Source: Pyrocephalus nanus (taxonomy: Eukaryota; Chordata; Aves; Passeriformes; Tyrannidae). From it: 64,000 nt of DNA. The translations under genes were made by a program, and so were the position numbers. Within the stretch, counting starts at the first letter, position 1. Each line of letters opens with the position of its first letter. This document shows, piece after piece, positions 27,651-43,000 of this stretch. The DNA lies in contig CM076270.1 in assembly GCA_038380795.1 (NCBI GenBank), positions 14,737,001-14,801,000 of the forward strand, in the 5' to 3' direction. The notes below the pieces were generated by a model. That model searched no databases, was not told where the DNA came from, and saw only the letters and a list, made by a program, of their open reading frames with translations.

Positions 27651-29639
27651 TGTTCTGCAGGAAAGGGACGCTTGGGAACAGCATGGCACAGGTTTGGCTG
27701 GAGTCCCTCAGAAGGAGGGGGGCATCAGGACAGCAAGCTGAGGATGGACAAGCATTTCTCCTCCGGAACTGTCAGGAGGAAATTAATACAGAAAACAACA
27801 AAAAGGGAAGCGAGCTCACAGAGGCAATGCCTGTAATACAAGAGAAATGTAAGGCCAAGGGCAACACAGTGAGACTGTACACAAAATTAAAGCATTCAGT
27901 AGATGTCTATTACCAGTGACTAAAATTTCTTTTTTTTTTCTTCCATTCTTTGCAGGTATTTCCAGCCATGCCACACACACCTATAGGAACAAGAACTATC
28001 TCATGGCAACCCTGAGCTGTCCATTTAACATTGCCCTCAACTGCAGTTGTCCCCTCAGTTGCACCAACATGCAGAACTGACTCCACAGGCAAACCAGCTG
28101 TTGCTGCTTCCTCTCACCAAATGCTTTCAGCCTGAAAAGGTCCTGCCCAGTCAGCCAGAAAAATCATCTCAAGCCTCACTTTGAGGGGACGATGTTACTC
28201 TGTGCTCTTCCCCATTACAAATGCAAGACCCTGCATTGAAAGGTTACACAAATCACTCCTTCAGAGCTGGGAATAAAAGTCTTACATGACAAAAACCTCC
28301 GAGTCCTACTGCCACGTTTCTATATTTAGTTCTCTTCTCTAAAAATGTGTGAACTGCCAAAACCAATCAGTTTTGCTGTATCTTCTGCTCCTGTCTCCAG
28401 AAGGTAGCAGCTAATTCCTGTACTGTGCAGTCTGTGCCAAAGCACCCACACCAAGATGACACAGGAAAGCTGATACAGTCTTTTACCCATGGTTATAACA
28501 TTAGTTTAAATGTCACACATCACTCAGACAATTCTGTTTGATCTCCAGTGTTTACTCCAATAGCTTTCAGCTATATTATCATGCACTGCTTTCCTCTAAT
28601 GCCTACAACGGCCAATACTATAAGTACTAATTAATGCTTTGTGCAAACAATTGCCTGTAGACCTGGCTTGCTCAAGAACAGAAACGTCATCCTTTTCAAT
28701 TTGTAATTATTTTTTTAAATAAACACCAATTTGAGGGACTGAGCATATGAAAACATTGCTTTCCCTTTGTTATTCTTACAGACTCTTCAAACTCACTCTG
28801 TGAGACACCTGACCTGATTTTCTGCAGCACTGAGCATTCACAACTGGCACTGAGATCACTGGGGGCTACGGCCACTCCGCCACTCATAAGGCAAATAATT
28901 ATGGTCTGACTGCACAAGACTAAGAGTTGAGGCACTGAGTTCTAATGTTAGTCCAATATCTGTGTGATTAATGTCTAAATTAACAACTTGCTCCTTCCCA
29001 TCTGTCCCTTAGGATAACATCAGCCACCTACCAGCCTCCTGCCTACCTACTCTGAACACAAAATACACAGCATGAAAAGGGCTCTACAATTTAGGGTCTA
29101 CTCCCCTCCAACTGAGCACGAACAGATGGATCCTTGAAGCCTGCTGCTCCTCTGCACCTGTATTTCCAAAACTCATGAGTCTTGAGAAGATAAACTCAAT
29201 CATCTTTTTAGGATGATGCAAGAGAACTGAGAGTCACAAAAAAGCCCAGGGGACAAATTTTAAGTTGAGAGAGATTTTGCCTATCATAGAAACTATGGAG
29301 TCATCCTCCAAATAAAGACTGAGCAATCAATAAAAACCTGCAAAAGACTGAACAGTGAAAGAGCCAACACAACTGTGAGTTATCAAGACAATTTAAAATT
29401 AATTATCAAGGTAATTAAATGCTTCCCCCAAAAGGATGACCCTGCTCAGGTGATTTCTCAGTAAGCCAATTCAGCTCACTAAAGTGGCCCCACACTTCTT
29501 ATGGCTGGGCAAAGCTGGTTTCAGTGGGCCAAGCCAGGAGGGACCAAGAGAGCACAGCTGGACAAGACTGAAGGAGGAGAACTTCCTTTTCCATATGGAA
29601 AAACTGCTGCCATGGAGAGGGAGAACAAACTCTCAGTGA

Positions 29640-29815
29640 GAACAGGACAAGCAATGGGCTTGTACTGCAGCAAGGCAAGCTCAGGTAAGACACACACACA
29701 CACTTGGCAGGGGCTAGTGAAGCACTCCAATAGTTTGCTCAATCAAATGGGAATCATCCACCAGTGAAGGTTTTTATTTTTCCCAAATAGATGGGTCATG
29801 TTTGTCAGGTACAAC
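29640..29815 (+). mobile_element. Old CR1 LINE 3' fragment with CA insertion
   Basis: The sequence aacaggacaagcaatgggct, a gcagcaaggcaagctcaggt block, a CA run, then gtgaagcactccaatagttt and atgtttgtcaggta follow the CR1 3' region of older families. It is diverged. Confidence 0.55.
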
Positions 29816-32800
29816 AGGCAAAGTCTGTAGTAAAAGGTTATTCCGAGGAGATTGAAACAGCTGAGAAAAAACAGCCCAGGGTTTGGAACACAGCCTGCTT
29901 TGGGCTGAAAAACAGGGCAACTGTTACTGTGCTGCTGGGGGGAAAGGCTGAGAGCTCTGCAAACTCAGTATACCTCCTTAATCCCCACTTTTTCTCATGC
30001 TTCTGTGGCCTTACCCTCAATCAAACCCATGTGTGACAATAATTAAAATTAAATCCAGTGATTAAACTCACACTCAAGCACTTCAGTGAGTGCTTATTCC
30101 TGCAAAGTAACCCACATGTAGAGGAAGGCAGGGATCCCTGGTGGAGTCAGACATAGGGAGACAGTCACAAGGCCTTGGATCTTCCTCTCCCTGCAGCACA
30201 AAGCACAGCAGGCCAAGGGCACACACGGGCCACAGGCACACCAGAACCACCGTTAATAGATTTTTATGCTACCTCAGAAAAGTGTTTACTCATCTGTAAT
30301 TTTTCTCAGCAGTGGACATCTGGTGTTCTATTATTCATTGCATCTGGAAAATTGCCAACGATAAAACCAATTTTCACAAAAAGAGGCAAAGGCTGACATG
30401 AAGAACGCTGGAATAAAGGAAACAACCCAGAATGGTTCAGGGTTTTGTTCTCTTTGTCTTTTCATTTCTCCTCCAAGGAGAAATTCAAGAGGAACTTCAG
30501 AACAGTTTGTCCAGATTATAAAAGAAAACATGCATTTTGAAGCCACATATAAATTAAAAACTCTGAGAAGTGTCTGATTCTGGTCCTCATTTGAATTTAT
30601 GGGGGACGTGCACCAAGGCTAGATGAAAATAAGGTCACTAAAATACTAATTTCTCAGCTGCTGACAGAAAGGGAGTTTAATGGTTGATGGAGACTCCTGC
30701 ATGTACCACGTAGGACCACTCTGAAGTGTAACATTACCCTCCCCTCAAAAGGACATGAAGACACAGTGAGTGGTTCTCCAAAAGAAAGTGGTGGAGTTGA
30801 GGACTGTGTTAAAGCACTCCCACCAATGAACACTGATCCTTCAGAAAACCACTTGTCCTCACATTCCAAGCTTCCAGAAGCAGCTCCATCAATTCCCTCA
30901 GTGCCAGACCCGTCAGGATCCTTGGCCTCCCGGAGATGTCCCAAGCGCCTCGAACAGCAAACGCTCCTGGGCACTGCCCAGCAGGGGCTGAGGGACCGAA
31001 AGCCTCTGCTCAGCACCCACACTTATTCCAGACAGAATCTTACGAAGTTTTAGGCCAAGAGAGTCTTTCAGTGCTGTCAGTTCAGGAACTGGAAGATCCT
31101 GGAGCGCCAGTTTTCCCAAGGGACTTCAGCAGAGCTCCAATGACAAAACCCAAGGATTCCTGTCCTGCTCTGTCTCCACAGATTGGAGGCTCAGCTGACC
31201 CCTCTGCCTGATGCAGCTCATTGGCATCTGTTTCACCTGCTCACCCAAACATCATCTTTTGGTGAGCAGGAGGGTGTGTGGATTTTCCTAAGTTATTAAA
31301 TCCCTCTTGTTTTTAGCTCCTCTGAAGAGAGGTAGCATTTAATAAAGGGATTATTAAATATCCAACAGGCATTTTCTAAGGACATAAAGCAATGTCTCTG
31401 CAGGGAGGCACAGTCTGAACACCTCTGCTTTTAGTAACCATTTTTAACTTGTACCACCATTAAGTGGACAGGGGCTCAATGATGCTCTTCATGTAAGTAG
31501 CAATAAATTTCAACAAGAAACATAACAAAGCTGGTTTTCTTCCACTGTTAAATATTTTTAGCCCAGATAACTCTGTAAATGATTAAAGAAAAATCCCATT
31601 TGCTTTAGCATAAGAGAGCTCCAGTAGCACAGATTTTTTGACTCTTGATTCTTGACACTCTGATGAAGTACTGACAGCATATAAGGATGTACCATGGAGG
31701 GGAAGTCATTTCCATATCCTTCCTCTATCCATTAGCTAGAGAACCGAAATCACACACACCTGACAAGCTCCTAAAAAAAGTTTGTGAAGACTGAACAAGA
31801 GCCCTAAAAAGTAGCAGACTGTAAAAGAATGTTATCCAGAAGTCATTAAATAGAAATACATATGAATATAAATTACAGAATCAAACTCTACTTCCCAACC
31901 CCAACAATTTCCTGATGAAATGCAATGTCAAATCAAAGCAGACACCCTTCATCTATGTCTCCAGTCCAGTCCCTCTTCTGAAACAAGGCACAACTGCGGC
32001 CTTTCCAGGAAACAGCACCCAAGCCCTAAATCCCACCATGTCCCAGATACCAAAGGAAGAGCTGTGAGTAATCCCACACCCTGACAATCAGCAAAACAAG
32101 CTGCCAACTCTGACCTGGTCCCTCTTCATTACCACTTCCTCCAGGTTCTCCTCCCAGTGAACCAAGCAACACACTTCTACTGCAGGAAGATTTTTATGTG
32201 CTTCCCAAGAATGAGAGGCCTGGCAGATCCTTAATCCAAGTACAATAGATGGAACAAAACCCATCAGAACACATTAAAAAATTTCCCTTCACTACTCAGT
32301 GAGCTGGTTATCCACAAGATAAACCAAACTGCACCTACAAACCACACCATTTAAATCATCCCTCACCAAACCACCAATGCTGCCACAAGCAGATCAAGTC
32401 AGATCACCAGTTTCCCAGTCTGTGAAACCAAATTTTGCCTTAAGTGCTTACAAGAACAGTGACTCCAAAGTCCATAAGCTGCTAAACCCCTTCAGTCCAT
32501 CCTAACCTGACGCTGCCCCAGCCTAAAGGCACTGGAACAGACCCATAAACATGCCAAAATCCTCATGGGCATCCCTAAGGAAAGATTCTGAAGATATAAC
32601 CAAGCCTACCCTTCTTCTAAAATACACAGATAACACCTTTTTTTCACTCTGAAAACTCATACACTTTCCAAGTCCTCCAATGTGTGACACCAAGCAGACA
32701 CTTCCTATCAGACTGTTCCCAGAGCCCACACTGCCACTGGTTCCCTGTCCACCAGACCAACACTCCTCCTGTCACCGAGCCAACCACGTGCAACTCCAAC

Positions 32801-35800
32801 AAGCCAGAAAGTCAGGGAGCTTCCCAAGAGCTCCAGTGTGTGCTGTGATCCAGCGAGAACCTTCCCCAAAGACCTGGTTACACAACATCAGAGCACACTT
32901 GGAAGGAGCTGAACAAACCTTGCTGGTGTTGTTCTGCCCACTGCACATCCCCCACTATTACTCGTGGCACTGCTCATGGCTTGCATCAGCTACACAGTTA
33001 AACCCTGCCCCGGAATAGCACATCTTGAAATACCTTCCTCTCATCCTCCAATCCTAAAACACCCCAAACTCCACAATAAACCTGTGAGGGGAAGCTCAAT
33101 TTTTCAGTGGACATGGTCAAACATGTTGGAGCCAAAAATCAAAAGCCTTGCACCATGTTTGTCAGGTGACCTCATATTGCAATCAGAGTTCAAATCCAGA
33201 TCCACAGATCCCACACTGACATAATTCCCCAAAGGCCCATGATGGCTTCCCCAAAACCACACAGGTGAACATCAACAGGACTGGCAGCAAACACCAAAAG
33301 AACAGTTCACCAGCAAACACTTCCCACAACAAAACCATTCCACCCCTAAGTTCTCACTCCTGATCCTGAACACTTGGGAAAGTCCACGGCTGGAAAATAA
33401 AAACTCACAATCATTTTAAATAATTGACTCACAAGGGAAAGTGGCTTTATCCCACATTAGTTGCCTCCATCCCTGTAACTCATCTCTCTGCCCCACAGGC
33501 AATCCCTCCCCACACCTCAGCACAGCTCACAGCAATTAATTGCTTTCTGCCTGTACTGAGCTTGAAGATTGGAATTTTATTGCAGTCTAAAGCAGCTTGA
33601 TCCAGAAGCTTGCCTACTTTTGCACAGCAATATCAACTGTCCTAAAAAAAACATTACCTGTACCTACAAACCCTTCCTGATGCAGAGTCAGACATGACAG
33701 GAAAAGAACAACCCAAGGACTCAAGAAATGACAGCTAAGGTAACCAGGGCTGGCTGCCCACCAGTGTCCCCAGTCACCCAAAATCAATGAAACAATAAGA
33801 AATAGGAGATCAGTTATTATCAAGTACTGTGTAAAACTGGTGACAGTTCTGCAACAGTCCAAAATGCAAATGTCACACGGAAATGACAAATTAGCACCTG
33901 GGGACAAAGTTTACTTTAGCCCAGTAAACAATGCTGAAGAAAAGCTTTTGTCATTCAGTGCCGAGATTAATTTTGGTTAGTCAACAACCCCAGCAAGAAC
34001 TGGCAGGGGGTGAAACTGTCTATTATTTGCTGTTTAAAAACATCTTGCCCACCACAATAAATCCGTGAAAAAGGAAACTTCCCTGGAAAAAAACACTTGA
34101 GTAAAACTGGTATTTCTTTCATTGCTTGTTCATTGCTCCAGATACAGGAATGAGTGTACAGAGGGAAGGTAATGATCACACTGTGTGACCAGTTGAGAGC
34201 CCAGTTAAAACTGGACCAGCTGAAAACCCAAACGAGCGTTATCTGCAGTACCAGCAAGAGAGGCACCAACACAGAGGCCAATGCATGACCTGCACAAGGG
34301 GCTGGTTCAGTCCCACTTCCCAGGGGTTTCCCAACCCACCAGGCCGTTTGCCTCCAGCTCCTGACAATTCCCAACGCGCTGCCAAACGCAACCAGACCTG
34401 ACAGGAGGTCAGGACAGGCACCTCCCAAGGTTATTCTTGAAACCAAGCCCAGCTGAGCCCAGTGGTGTGCTGAGGGTGGAGGCAGGTCCAGATCAGCTGC
34501 TTTTGTCCTGTTTCTCAGGACACAGCTCAGAGCATCGCCCACGTGTCCTGCTCTGCCCAGCCCAGGGAGGGTGCTGAAGGCCCTGCACTGGAGGTGTCAC
34601 ACAAGGACAGCTGTGAACTGTTGGATTTACTGCAGGAACAGGGCAGGAACACCACAACATGCTCCACTATCTCCACTGACCATGCAGCAACTTAGTTCTC
34701 ACCTTCTTCCTCTTGGCCCTTCCAATGTTTTTCCTCCTGACTCAATACAAACACATTCACTTGAAGCCATGATGACACTCCAACTGCAATGCTGTCACCA
34801 CATTATTTGGGGACTGTAAGTTCCAAACACTGCTGATTTCCTTGTTAACTGTCTCTCGCATGGCTTACAGAAATACGGAACACCTTTTTTTGTTTCTGAG
34901 CAGTTACTCAGACAAGCAGATGACACAAACTGCAATCAGCGTGACAGTGTCTGAGCAAGCAGGGTCTGTGTCTCAACTTTAAAGCCAGAAATGCTTTCTC
35001 CCAGTAACACTGACAGCAGTCCTTCCCCCTAGACAAGGAAGAACTTTTTCATCTGGGAGATATTCACTGAAACAGTTCATGGGACTAATGCAGCGGTTTT
35101 CAGCTTAATCAAACAGCTTAGATAAAGCTCAGCCCACTTAAACAGAGACAGAAGAAAGGCCTTGCCTCCCTTGGAAAGGCTGCCCTCAGATGAAAGCTGC
35201 TCCATGATGTTGTGAATGAAGTTTTCCACAGCTCCAGCACAAACTGGCAGTGTTTTCTTTTTCTAAAATACCCAACCAGAGAGGAAGCCCTGTGGTACCG
35301 GAAAGCCAGAACATGGGATTTTCCAGCAACCCAAACCCAAGCCCTGTCTCCTGCCATGGGGAAAAGATAAGGCAACCAAACTTCTTCCTTAACCGATCCC
35401 CAAAGACAGTTAACCTTGACTGGGAACTGAGGAAGGAAACAGATCATTGATTACCCACAGACCCGAAACACAGAGCAGCTGAAGTGAGATCCTCACAGGC
35501 AACAGATGAAATCAGGAACTGATGAAACAGGAGCCAGGCTGCACAGACCACCACTTCCCAGGGACCCAACAACAGGAACGATGGGGAATCCTGAGCCTTT
35601 CCTGATATAACCAAAACTTGACAAAAAACGTGCTGGGGCTCTGGGAGCATCTCCTGGTTTCAGTGTCTGTGGAGGGTCAAAGCTCCACTGAGGGCGAGAG
35701 TGGGGGAATTCAGTGTTCAGAGCATGGATCTCACTGTCTCCAGCAACTGGAACAGAACAACACTTGCTGCTCACAGCATTCTCTGATCAGTTACAGATCT

Positions 35801-36708
35801 CAGCCTTCTGCTTAGATCCACACAGCCCTACTAATCTCTTCCTGGTGAATGGCAAACTAAGCAAAAGAAAAAATGAACAGATGAGGAAAGAAGAGAATCT
35901 CTTGCCTAGAAGAGAATTATCTTCTACCATCAAATACAAGACACTGAAAATGGAGAAGGCACAGTTCTCTCAGCACTGCTGCTAAAACTGACTGAAACTT
36001 CACCAAAGCTCTGGAATAGAGCAGCTGAGGCTCTCCAGAGAGGGGGAAATTCCAGCAGCTCATCCACACAAGAGGATATTTTCCTCATATGACTCCTTGG
36101 CTTTTGTTTTTGCAGAGGAGGGATCAGACCACAGTTCTAAATGCTGAAGAATTTGCAGATACTTTCTTCTGCCCCTTGGATACACTGTCAGAGGATCTCC
36201 AGTATCTCTTACACAGTTACGTGAAATGAAAATACATCCAGTAACTGATATCTGAGACTGTCAGGCTGGAAGAGCAGTGAGAGTATTTTGAAGCATTTCC
36301 TTAAACAGTCTCAACTCCCATGAGATAAGAGCAAGTTCTAACCAAAACCTGTAACCCCAGGAGTTAAATAAGGGAACACTTCCTCTAGGAACAATCCCTA
36401 CAGAAAATACAAGGAAGACACAAGTTTTCATTTCTCTCGTACCTGCTTCTAACTCCATCTCCCTACAAATTATTCAAATAAATGTAACCACTAATCTATA
36501 AGCATTGCCTTCACCCTTGAGGCAAAGTCAGAGCAAGCTTTTCCAGAGCACACAGTACACACAAGTATATTTAATAAAGCATTCTGCAATCATTTGAATA
36601 CTAAGAAAATGTAAAGGAAGGCTTTTTTCCAGTGGTTATATCAACACTTAGCACTTTAACAAACCAAGTTTTCAAAACACAGAGAACATGATTACAGATC
36701 AGGGAATG

Positions 36709-36726
36709 AAAAAAAAAAAAAAAAAA
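36709..36726 (+). repeat. Poly-A run (18)
   Basis: A homopolymer of 18 A in intron 1. The sequence to its left shows no recognisable retrocopy. Confidence 0.85.
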
Positions 36727-38445
36727 GGAAAACACGGACTAGAGATTTTCTTTTCCAGTAGAGTTTTGGGCTGAGGTTTAACACAATAGTTGAACTAATC
36801 TGATGGGTCCTGCAGGATCGTGTGGGGAGAAGGAGGACAGCATTTTTGACCCTGCAGGATCATGTTAGGGCAGCTTGGACACCTCAGCAAATTACTGACT
36901 GGAGAGACAGGACACACTGGAAGAGAAGAGAAGGGAGCAGAGCAGCTCCAGCCCCACTGCCCTCCCTCCTGTCCCTCCCACAGTCCCCCTGCTCCCCCAG
37001 AGAGCAGCACAACTCCACCATATTGATTCAATTGCAAATGCAGCTGCTTCGGGGCCTGGGAGAACAAAAGGGGCGGTGCAGAAAGTTCCCGCGAAACACT
37101 CCACACCAGAACTTGAGAGAAACCCAACGGATCACAGTGCCATAGAACGCTTCCTATGCCTGACATCCTCTTCATTTACCACAGTCTAGGATGTGCTCCC
37201 TTAAATCATTCACTTCCTGAATTCTTAAGGCAGTGCTAATGTGAGACTGAAAGCAGTGGTCTGGCATAGGTTGGTCACTCTAACAGAGACACATAAATGC
37301 TCTCTAATCAGAGCAGTAAAAATACAAAAATAAAAACCCAGGAGAGGCTAGTAGAGAACTACACTGGAGACAAATGCAAAGAATTTGGGCTGGGTACCTC
37401 TGCACAGTACTTTTGGTTAAGTTTCAGAGCAAACTAAAGCACAGCCAGTGGGAAATAAGATCTGAGTGAATCCCTGGAAACCCCAGGCAAGACCACTCGT
37501 GGCCACTGCCCTGCCCTGCAGCCCCCGTGCTCCTCCCTGCCGTGCTCTCCTGGCACGCTGCTTTCTGCCCACTGGCACGACCCAAGACATCATTCAGCAA
37601 GTTTAGACACTGTTTTCCAGTTGTTTGTATCTGGATCAGCTCCCTGACCTGGCTCATGCCTTGCTTGCAGGAGCACAGGACCAGGGCTAGGGAAGAGATG
37701 GGAGCAGCCACGGGAGAAGGGGCCCAGGAGAGATCTGTGCTGGCCTAAATTGCTCTGGGGGTGCTTTGTACCTCGCTGAAAGATCTTACAAATGAGGATG
37801 GAAACCCAGTATCTCAAAATTTCCCCTTCCAGCCTAGAGTACAGGTGTACTTTGTGTTTAAAAATAGATATTAATGCTCAGTAAATACAACTCATTACTT
37901 TGGAATCAACTGAGTATGGAATCCTTTCCCAACCAAACTCTAAAGATGTCAAAGGAAAGGCAGAGTCAGACCAAGGCAATTTGGAGGTTTCCTTATCATC
38001 TTTGCATAAAGAGAAAGAAAGCATCTAATTATAGCAGGTGATAGCCAGTGTCTTGCCAATGCAAGCACTACCTAAGTAAGCATTTTCTCTTACCCTGTTT
38101 TGGGGATGAGGACAGGGGAGGGGGGAAGGGCTACCTTCTTCCTGCCTCTCCCATTTCTCATTTTTCTATCAGTATTAGCCTGCATTAACAGCCAAATCAT
38201 ACACACACACTCACACAACACTGCCAGTGACCTACTAGAAAGTTGCTATAGCAACGCCTGCTTTCAGAAATACACGTTGTGCATTTTAAGTGCCATCATA
38301 GTGTAACTCATCTGTCAATTAATAACCACGGCTCCGAGGAGCACATCACACACTCCCAAAAAATTAACAGATGCACACTGAGGCTTTCTGTCCCCAAAAG
38401 GAAGGACTGGGAGACCCATTGCAGGCTCAGACTCACCACCAATGG

Positions 38446-38468
38446 AACAAACAAACAAACAAACAAAC
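38446..38468 (+). repeat. (AAAC)n microsatellite
   Basis: Nearly six copies of the AACA tetranucleotide in an uninterrupted run. Confidence 0.9.
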
Positions 38469-40023
38469 TACATATATTTAGCACCCAGATGTAACTCCTG
38501 TATTCCTGTTTAAGTGTGCAAAATTCAGGAAGGATAAAAACACTTCACTGTGCTTTTCACTGTGCTATGTGTCACTGAATATCTAATTTAAGCCAGGCCA
38601 ATCTACTTGCAAAATCATCTATAGGAGTGTATGCAATAGAATTTAATACAGGTTTCTGTCATGTGCTTTGGGTCAAAGGCCTGCAATAAGAAGCAATGTG
38701 TTTTAAAACACATCGAGTAAACAAAGTATTGAGTATTCACTTCCAACCTCACTAAACTTCATGAAATCCTGTGGTCAAGTTATTTCTAAGACTACCATCA
38801 GACTGAGCCTCTCCCACTGCCCCTTTCTCTGGGCCCAGGGGTCCACCAGTGTTTGGTTACAGCCCTTGGTGGTAACTGCCAGACACAAAGCACAGCCACA
38901 GCAAAGCCGTGCACATCTCCAGCGTCAGCTGGTTGTTCTCTGAGAGGAACCTTCAGGGAGGTGCAGACAGCACAGTGCAGAACCCAGCAGTGCCATGGTG
39001 TGCCCAGAACAGCTCCAGTACCGCTGCCTCCCAAAGCCCACCCTGTCAGGGAAGTGCCACTCCTCTGCCTGTCTCAGCCGTGGCACTTGTGCCGTTCATG
39101 GACTGTCCTGGCTAACCTGGGAGGGGTCGGGGCATTGCCAAATGGGGAATATTCTCCATAAAGCACAAAGGGTGACCATGGAGTTCTGCAGACCCTGGGT
39201 CACCAAGCACCCTCTGCACCAACGAGACAGAACAAACGCTGCAGGGGTTTCAAGCTCCAACAGGACCTTGAAAAGGGTTTCGATTTCCTTTCTCACATCC
39301 TCTAAGTCCAGTTCAAATGATTCTCTCACACCACAAAGATAAACCCGTTATATTTTCTGGTTTGAGATAATCATCAAGCTCCCTTCACCCAGGCTTTGAC
39401 AGTATTGCTGCCACCTGGAATCCTCCTGGAGGACACCATGGGGACCAGAAAGCGGAGCCAGACACACTGCCCAAACCTGGGCGTGACCTCAGCAAGCAGC
39501 TGGGGCTGGGGGAGCTCTAACAAGAACCTCACGCTGGGTTCAGGTGTGCAACAGTTCCAACGGGGACTTTCCACATGTCCCGGATTTCATGGCAAGGAGT
39601 TTCTAACAGCTGAATCCCAACCAACCCTTTTGACCTGGGTAACACAGACCACCTTACACAGGTATATAAAATACACCAGGAGAGCTGCAAGACCAACACC
39701 TGCCCATGCTCAGCAAGGCCCAGGGCCAGGGGCACCTCTTCCTCCCTGCACAGGCACAGAGGGAGCAAAGCAGGCAGGAGCACAACCAACCTTTATTCCT
39801 AAACACAGTTAATCTAACACTGAGCAACAGCAAGAAAAGCATTGCCTTAAAAACTCCCTTCCCACATTTTTCCTGCTGCCCGTGGATAGCTGGCAGTAGT
39901 GGTGAGGCACAGAGCTAATTAAAAAATAGTGTTTCAGGATGACAATCAAGTTTCTCCTAATCTTTCCAGTGAGCAAACACAGCTCTGGAACTTTTATAAC
40001 GAGAATCTTAGGCTGTAATTAAC

Positions 40024-40041
40024 TTTTTTTTTTTTTTTTTT
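40024..40041 (+). repeat. Poly-T run (18)
   Basis: A homopolymer of 18 T in intron 1. In the STAG1 orientation it is poly-A. No retrocopy is recognised next to it. Confidence 0.85.
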
Positions 40042-43000
40042 AAAATCCAGAATTTAGCTGATCACAGCTTCATGAATCAAATTAAAATCATTGGGAAAGA
40101 GGCAAAATGTCTTAAAACTGGAAGTTATTCAAAAATGTGATGATCGTTCCTGGCTAATTATTTTTTTTAAAAACACCAGCATAAATACACCTACAATAAT
40201 AAAAACACCACACAGGGCAGAAGAAAGACCTGTAAAACACTCTGAGGCCAAAAGCCCAGTCACAGGTGCACATGTAAGGCCACACTCCTCCAGAACACTC
40301 TCAAAATCCTGGTCTTCCCAACTGCTTGTTGGGATTTTGCATCAATATTATCCTTGCAGGTGAAACTTTCCATTCCCTAATATTTACCCTGTATGTGAGG
40401 GGGTTCTCTTACTCCAAAATATAGTTATATCACAGCCCAACAAACCCCTGTGAGAACAAACACACCAGGTCATCTTTCATTACCATCCACATTCAGTACT
40501 ACTGTTGCTCTCATTTGCTTTCCAAATCTACCTCTCCCCTCTGGATCTTTTCCTTTATCCGCCACACAATCCCTACTTTCCTTGACACACCCCTCTCCCC
40601 CCCCCCAGTACGACAGGCCCCAGGTGAGGTTCAGGAGCAGTGACTCCCCAGCAGTCTCAGTGCCACGGCCACCTCCAGCTCTCCACCCACACAGCCAGGC
40701 CCTGCTGGATCCAGCTCTCCTGCTTCTCCTCTGCACCTTCAGGAAGGCTCATTTCTCCCACAGACCCAGTGAGAGAACCCTGATTACAGAACCCTGCATT
40801 CAGCCAGAGCTGTGACACCTCCCTGCCCATCCCTTCTCCTCCACTGACCCAAAGAAGGTCCCATCCTGTCCTACCCCATCACTGGGTCTGTGTCCCCATC
40901 TACACTCCTGTCACCAAGTTCAGATCCACCAGCAAAACCCCTTTGGCCTCCTCCCCTAAGAAACACCTCCAGTTGAAAAAGGCAGTATTCACAATTTTAG
41001 AATATATGCCTCTGAAAAGGTAACTGTTGCTACGATGCAGACCATGCTGGCAAGAGCACAAACGGTGAAAGAAGAGGGAAGGGGGAGGGAGGGAATCTGG
41101 ATACCCCTTCCAGAGCAGCCTGCAGTCAGTGCTGAGGACACCGACTGTACTCTCACCTGCCTTCCACAAAACCCACCAGGAATAATTTGCTGACCCCAAA
41201 CTTTTAAGTCCTGCATTTCTTACTCTAAAATGAGTCCATACTTTTGAACCTGTGCTGCTGTCCCACCGTTTGGAAGAGACACAGTGCTGGGGTTCCCATG
41301 AACCAGGTGTTTTACAAATCCTACCATCCCTTCCCACAGAAACTGCCACTGGAATTAAACACTGAACTGTGACACCATTGAAAATTCACATGGTCTTTTG
41401 GCTCCCATTTTTCTCCAGGTGGAAGTCAAAAAGCCACACTCACACCAGCTTTGCTATCAGGATCCCACGAACACAATCATTTCTTACTGAATTAATACAT
41501 TAGCAACAGCATGAAAAATTTACTGTTCAAATGAACCCTACATGGCCTTTTTCCAATAACATGTTCAACATACAGATAATTCTCACATTTTAATTCTTAG
41601 AAGATACTAATAATAAGGCTGTGGGACTCAGAGGGCCTTCCTTTTATTTGGGGATTGGGTTTCCTTCTATTTTGTGAACACGAAACTGTGTAAGGTTATA
41701 CTTATTAGCAAACCAGCAGTGATTTCCCATTTGCCATTAGCACTGCATCAAACTCAGTTTGAGCTGAAGAGTCAGATTTGAAGGTGTCAAACTTGACCTG
41801 AAACCTCAAAGGAGCTGAATTTTTCCCAGTAAATGGATCACTGCTCGCAACAAGATGTCAAATTTCAAAAAGTACTTCTCAATACAAAGAAGTTGCTTCT
41901 TAAATTAGAAGTGAAGTATTCCTCTGTACCGTTTTACACAATATACATAATCCCATCCTGCACCCCCTCACTGCCCCAGGGTGACAGGCTGAGGGCACTA
42001 ACCCCTCTGCCCTTGCCAGGGACAGAAACAGCTACAGAAAGGGAGCCAGCAGTGAAACCCTTCCCTCACCCTGAGGGCAAGAAAACCCCCCCTAGCAGTA
42101 CCTCGGCCCCAGATTCCTCCCTGTCAGTGCAGTAAGGGGATTATGTGGCTTTGGAACAGTCAGGCACAACCCCACTTAAAAAATACTGAACTGCCAAGAA
42201 CACATCATGAGCCCTGCAGTGAGATCCTAAATCTGATCAGCTGCTTGGGGGGGATTCCTGAGGAGTTGTGGAGGCATTTTGTGTCCCCTCTGCTGCCTCT
42301 CCTGAGAATGCCACTGCTGTGGTTTAAACTCTGTGGAAGATTTTCTTCTAGAATAAGCACATTATTCCTGGTTTCAGGAATGACACGCTCAGAAGTCTCT
42401 GCTGCCATGCTGATACACTGACACACCCTCTGTAGGGTGTGGCCAGATGAGACCGTTGCACACTTATCCTTTCCTCCTGCTTGTCTTCTCCAGGAGTTTC
42501 ACGAGCTGATCAAATCCTGGTTCTCCATGGACTACTGTTCTAGAACTCGGGGTGGATTCTCTGAAGTGTAACAACAACTCAAGTGCTGCTGTTGCTGTCA
42601 CTGAGGAGAGTGTGTAGGAGAGGGATGGCAAAGGCAGGTGGTTTTAAGAGAGTAACTTGGGCCAGGTACCTCCTTTCACAAAAATGTCTTTGGGACCCCT
42701 CCCACCCTCTCTAAATTTGATTGAAATTAGTCACTGTGCTCAAAACAGAGGAGGAGCAACTCAATCTTTCTAATGCATTTAAACAACATGTCACATCGTG
42801 CCATGAAATCTGAGCCCTATTTAAAACCAAAACCAAAAATTAGCACTATAAAAGCTCCCCAAGGTGCTGTTCCTTGCCCCCTCCTGTACCAGGATTCCCA
42901 GCCCCTGCTCTGCCCCACTGCCCTGGCAGGGACAGGAGCCACTCCAACTCTTGCAAAGCCACAGTGCCTCAGAAACCCAAAGTGAAAATCACCCATTGGC

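Noticed and set aside
33967..34542. A 191-codon minus-strand open frame in intron 1.
   Set aside because: No domain is recognised, there are no flanking splice signals that would join it to STAG1, and it ends in unremarkable intron sequence.
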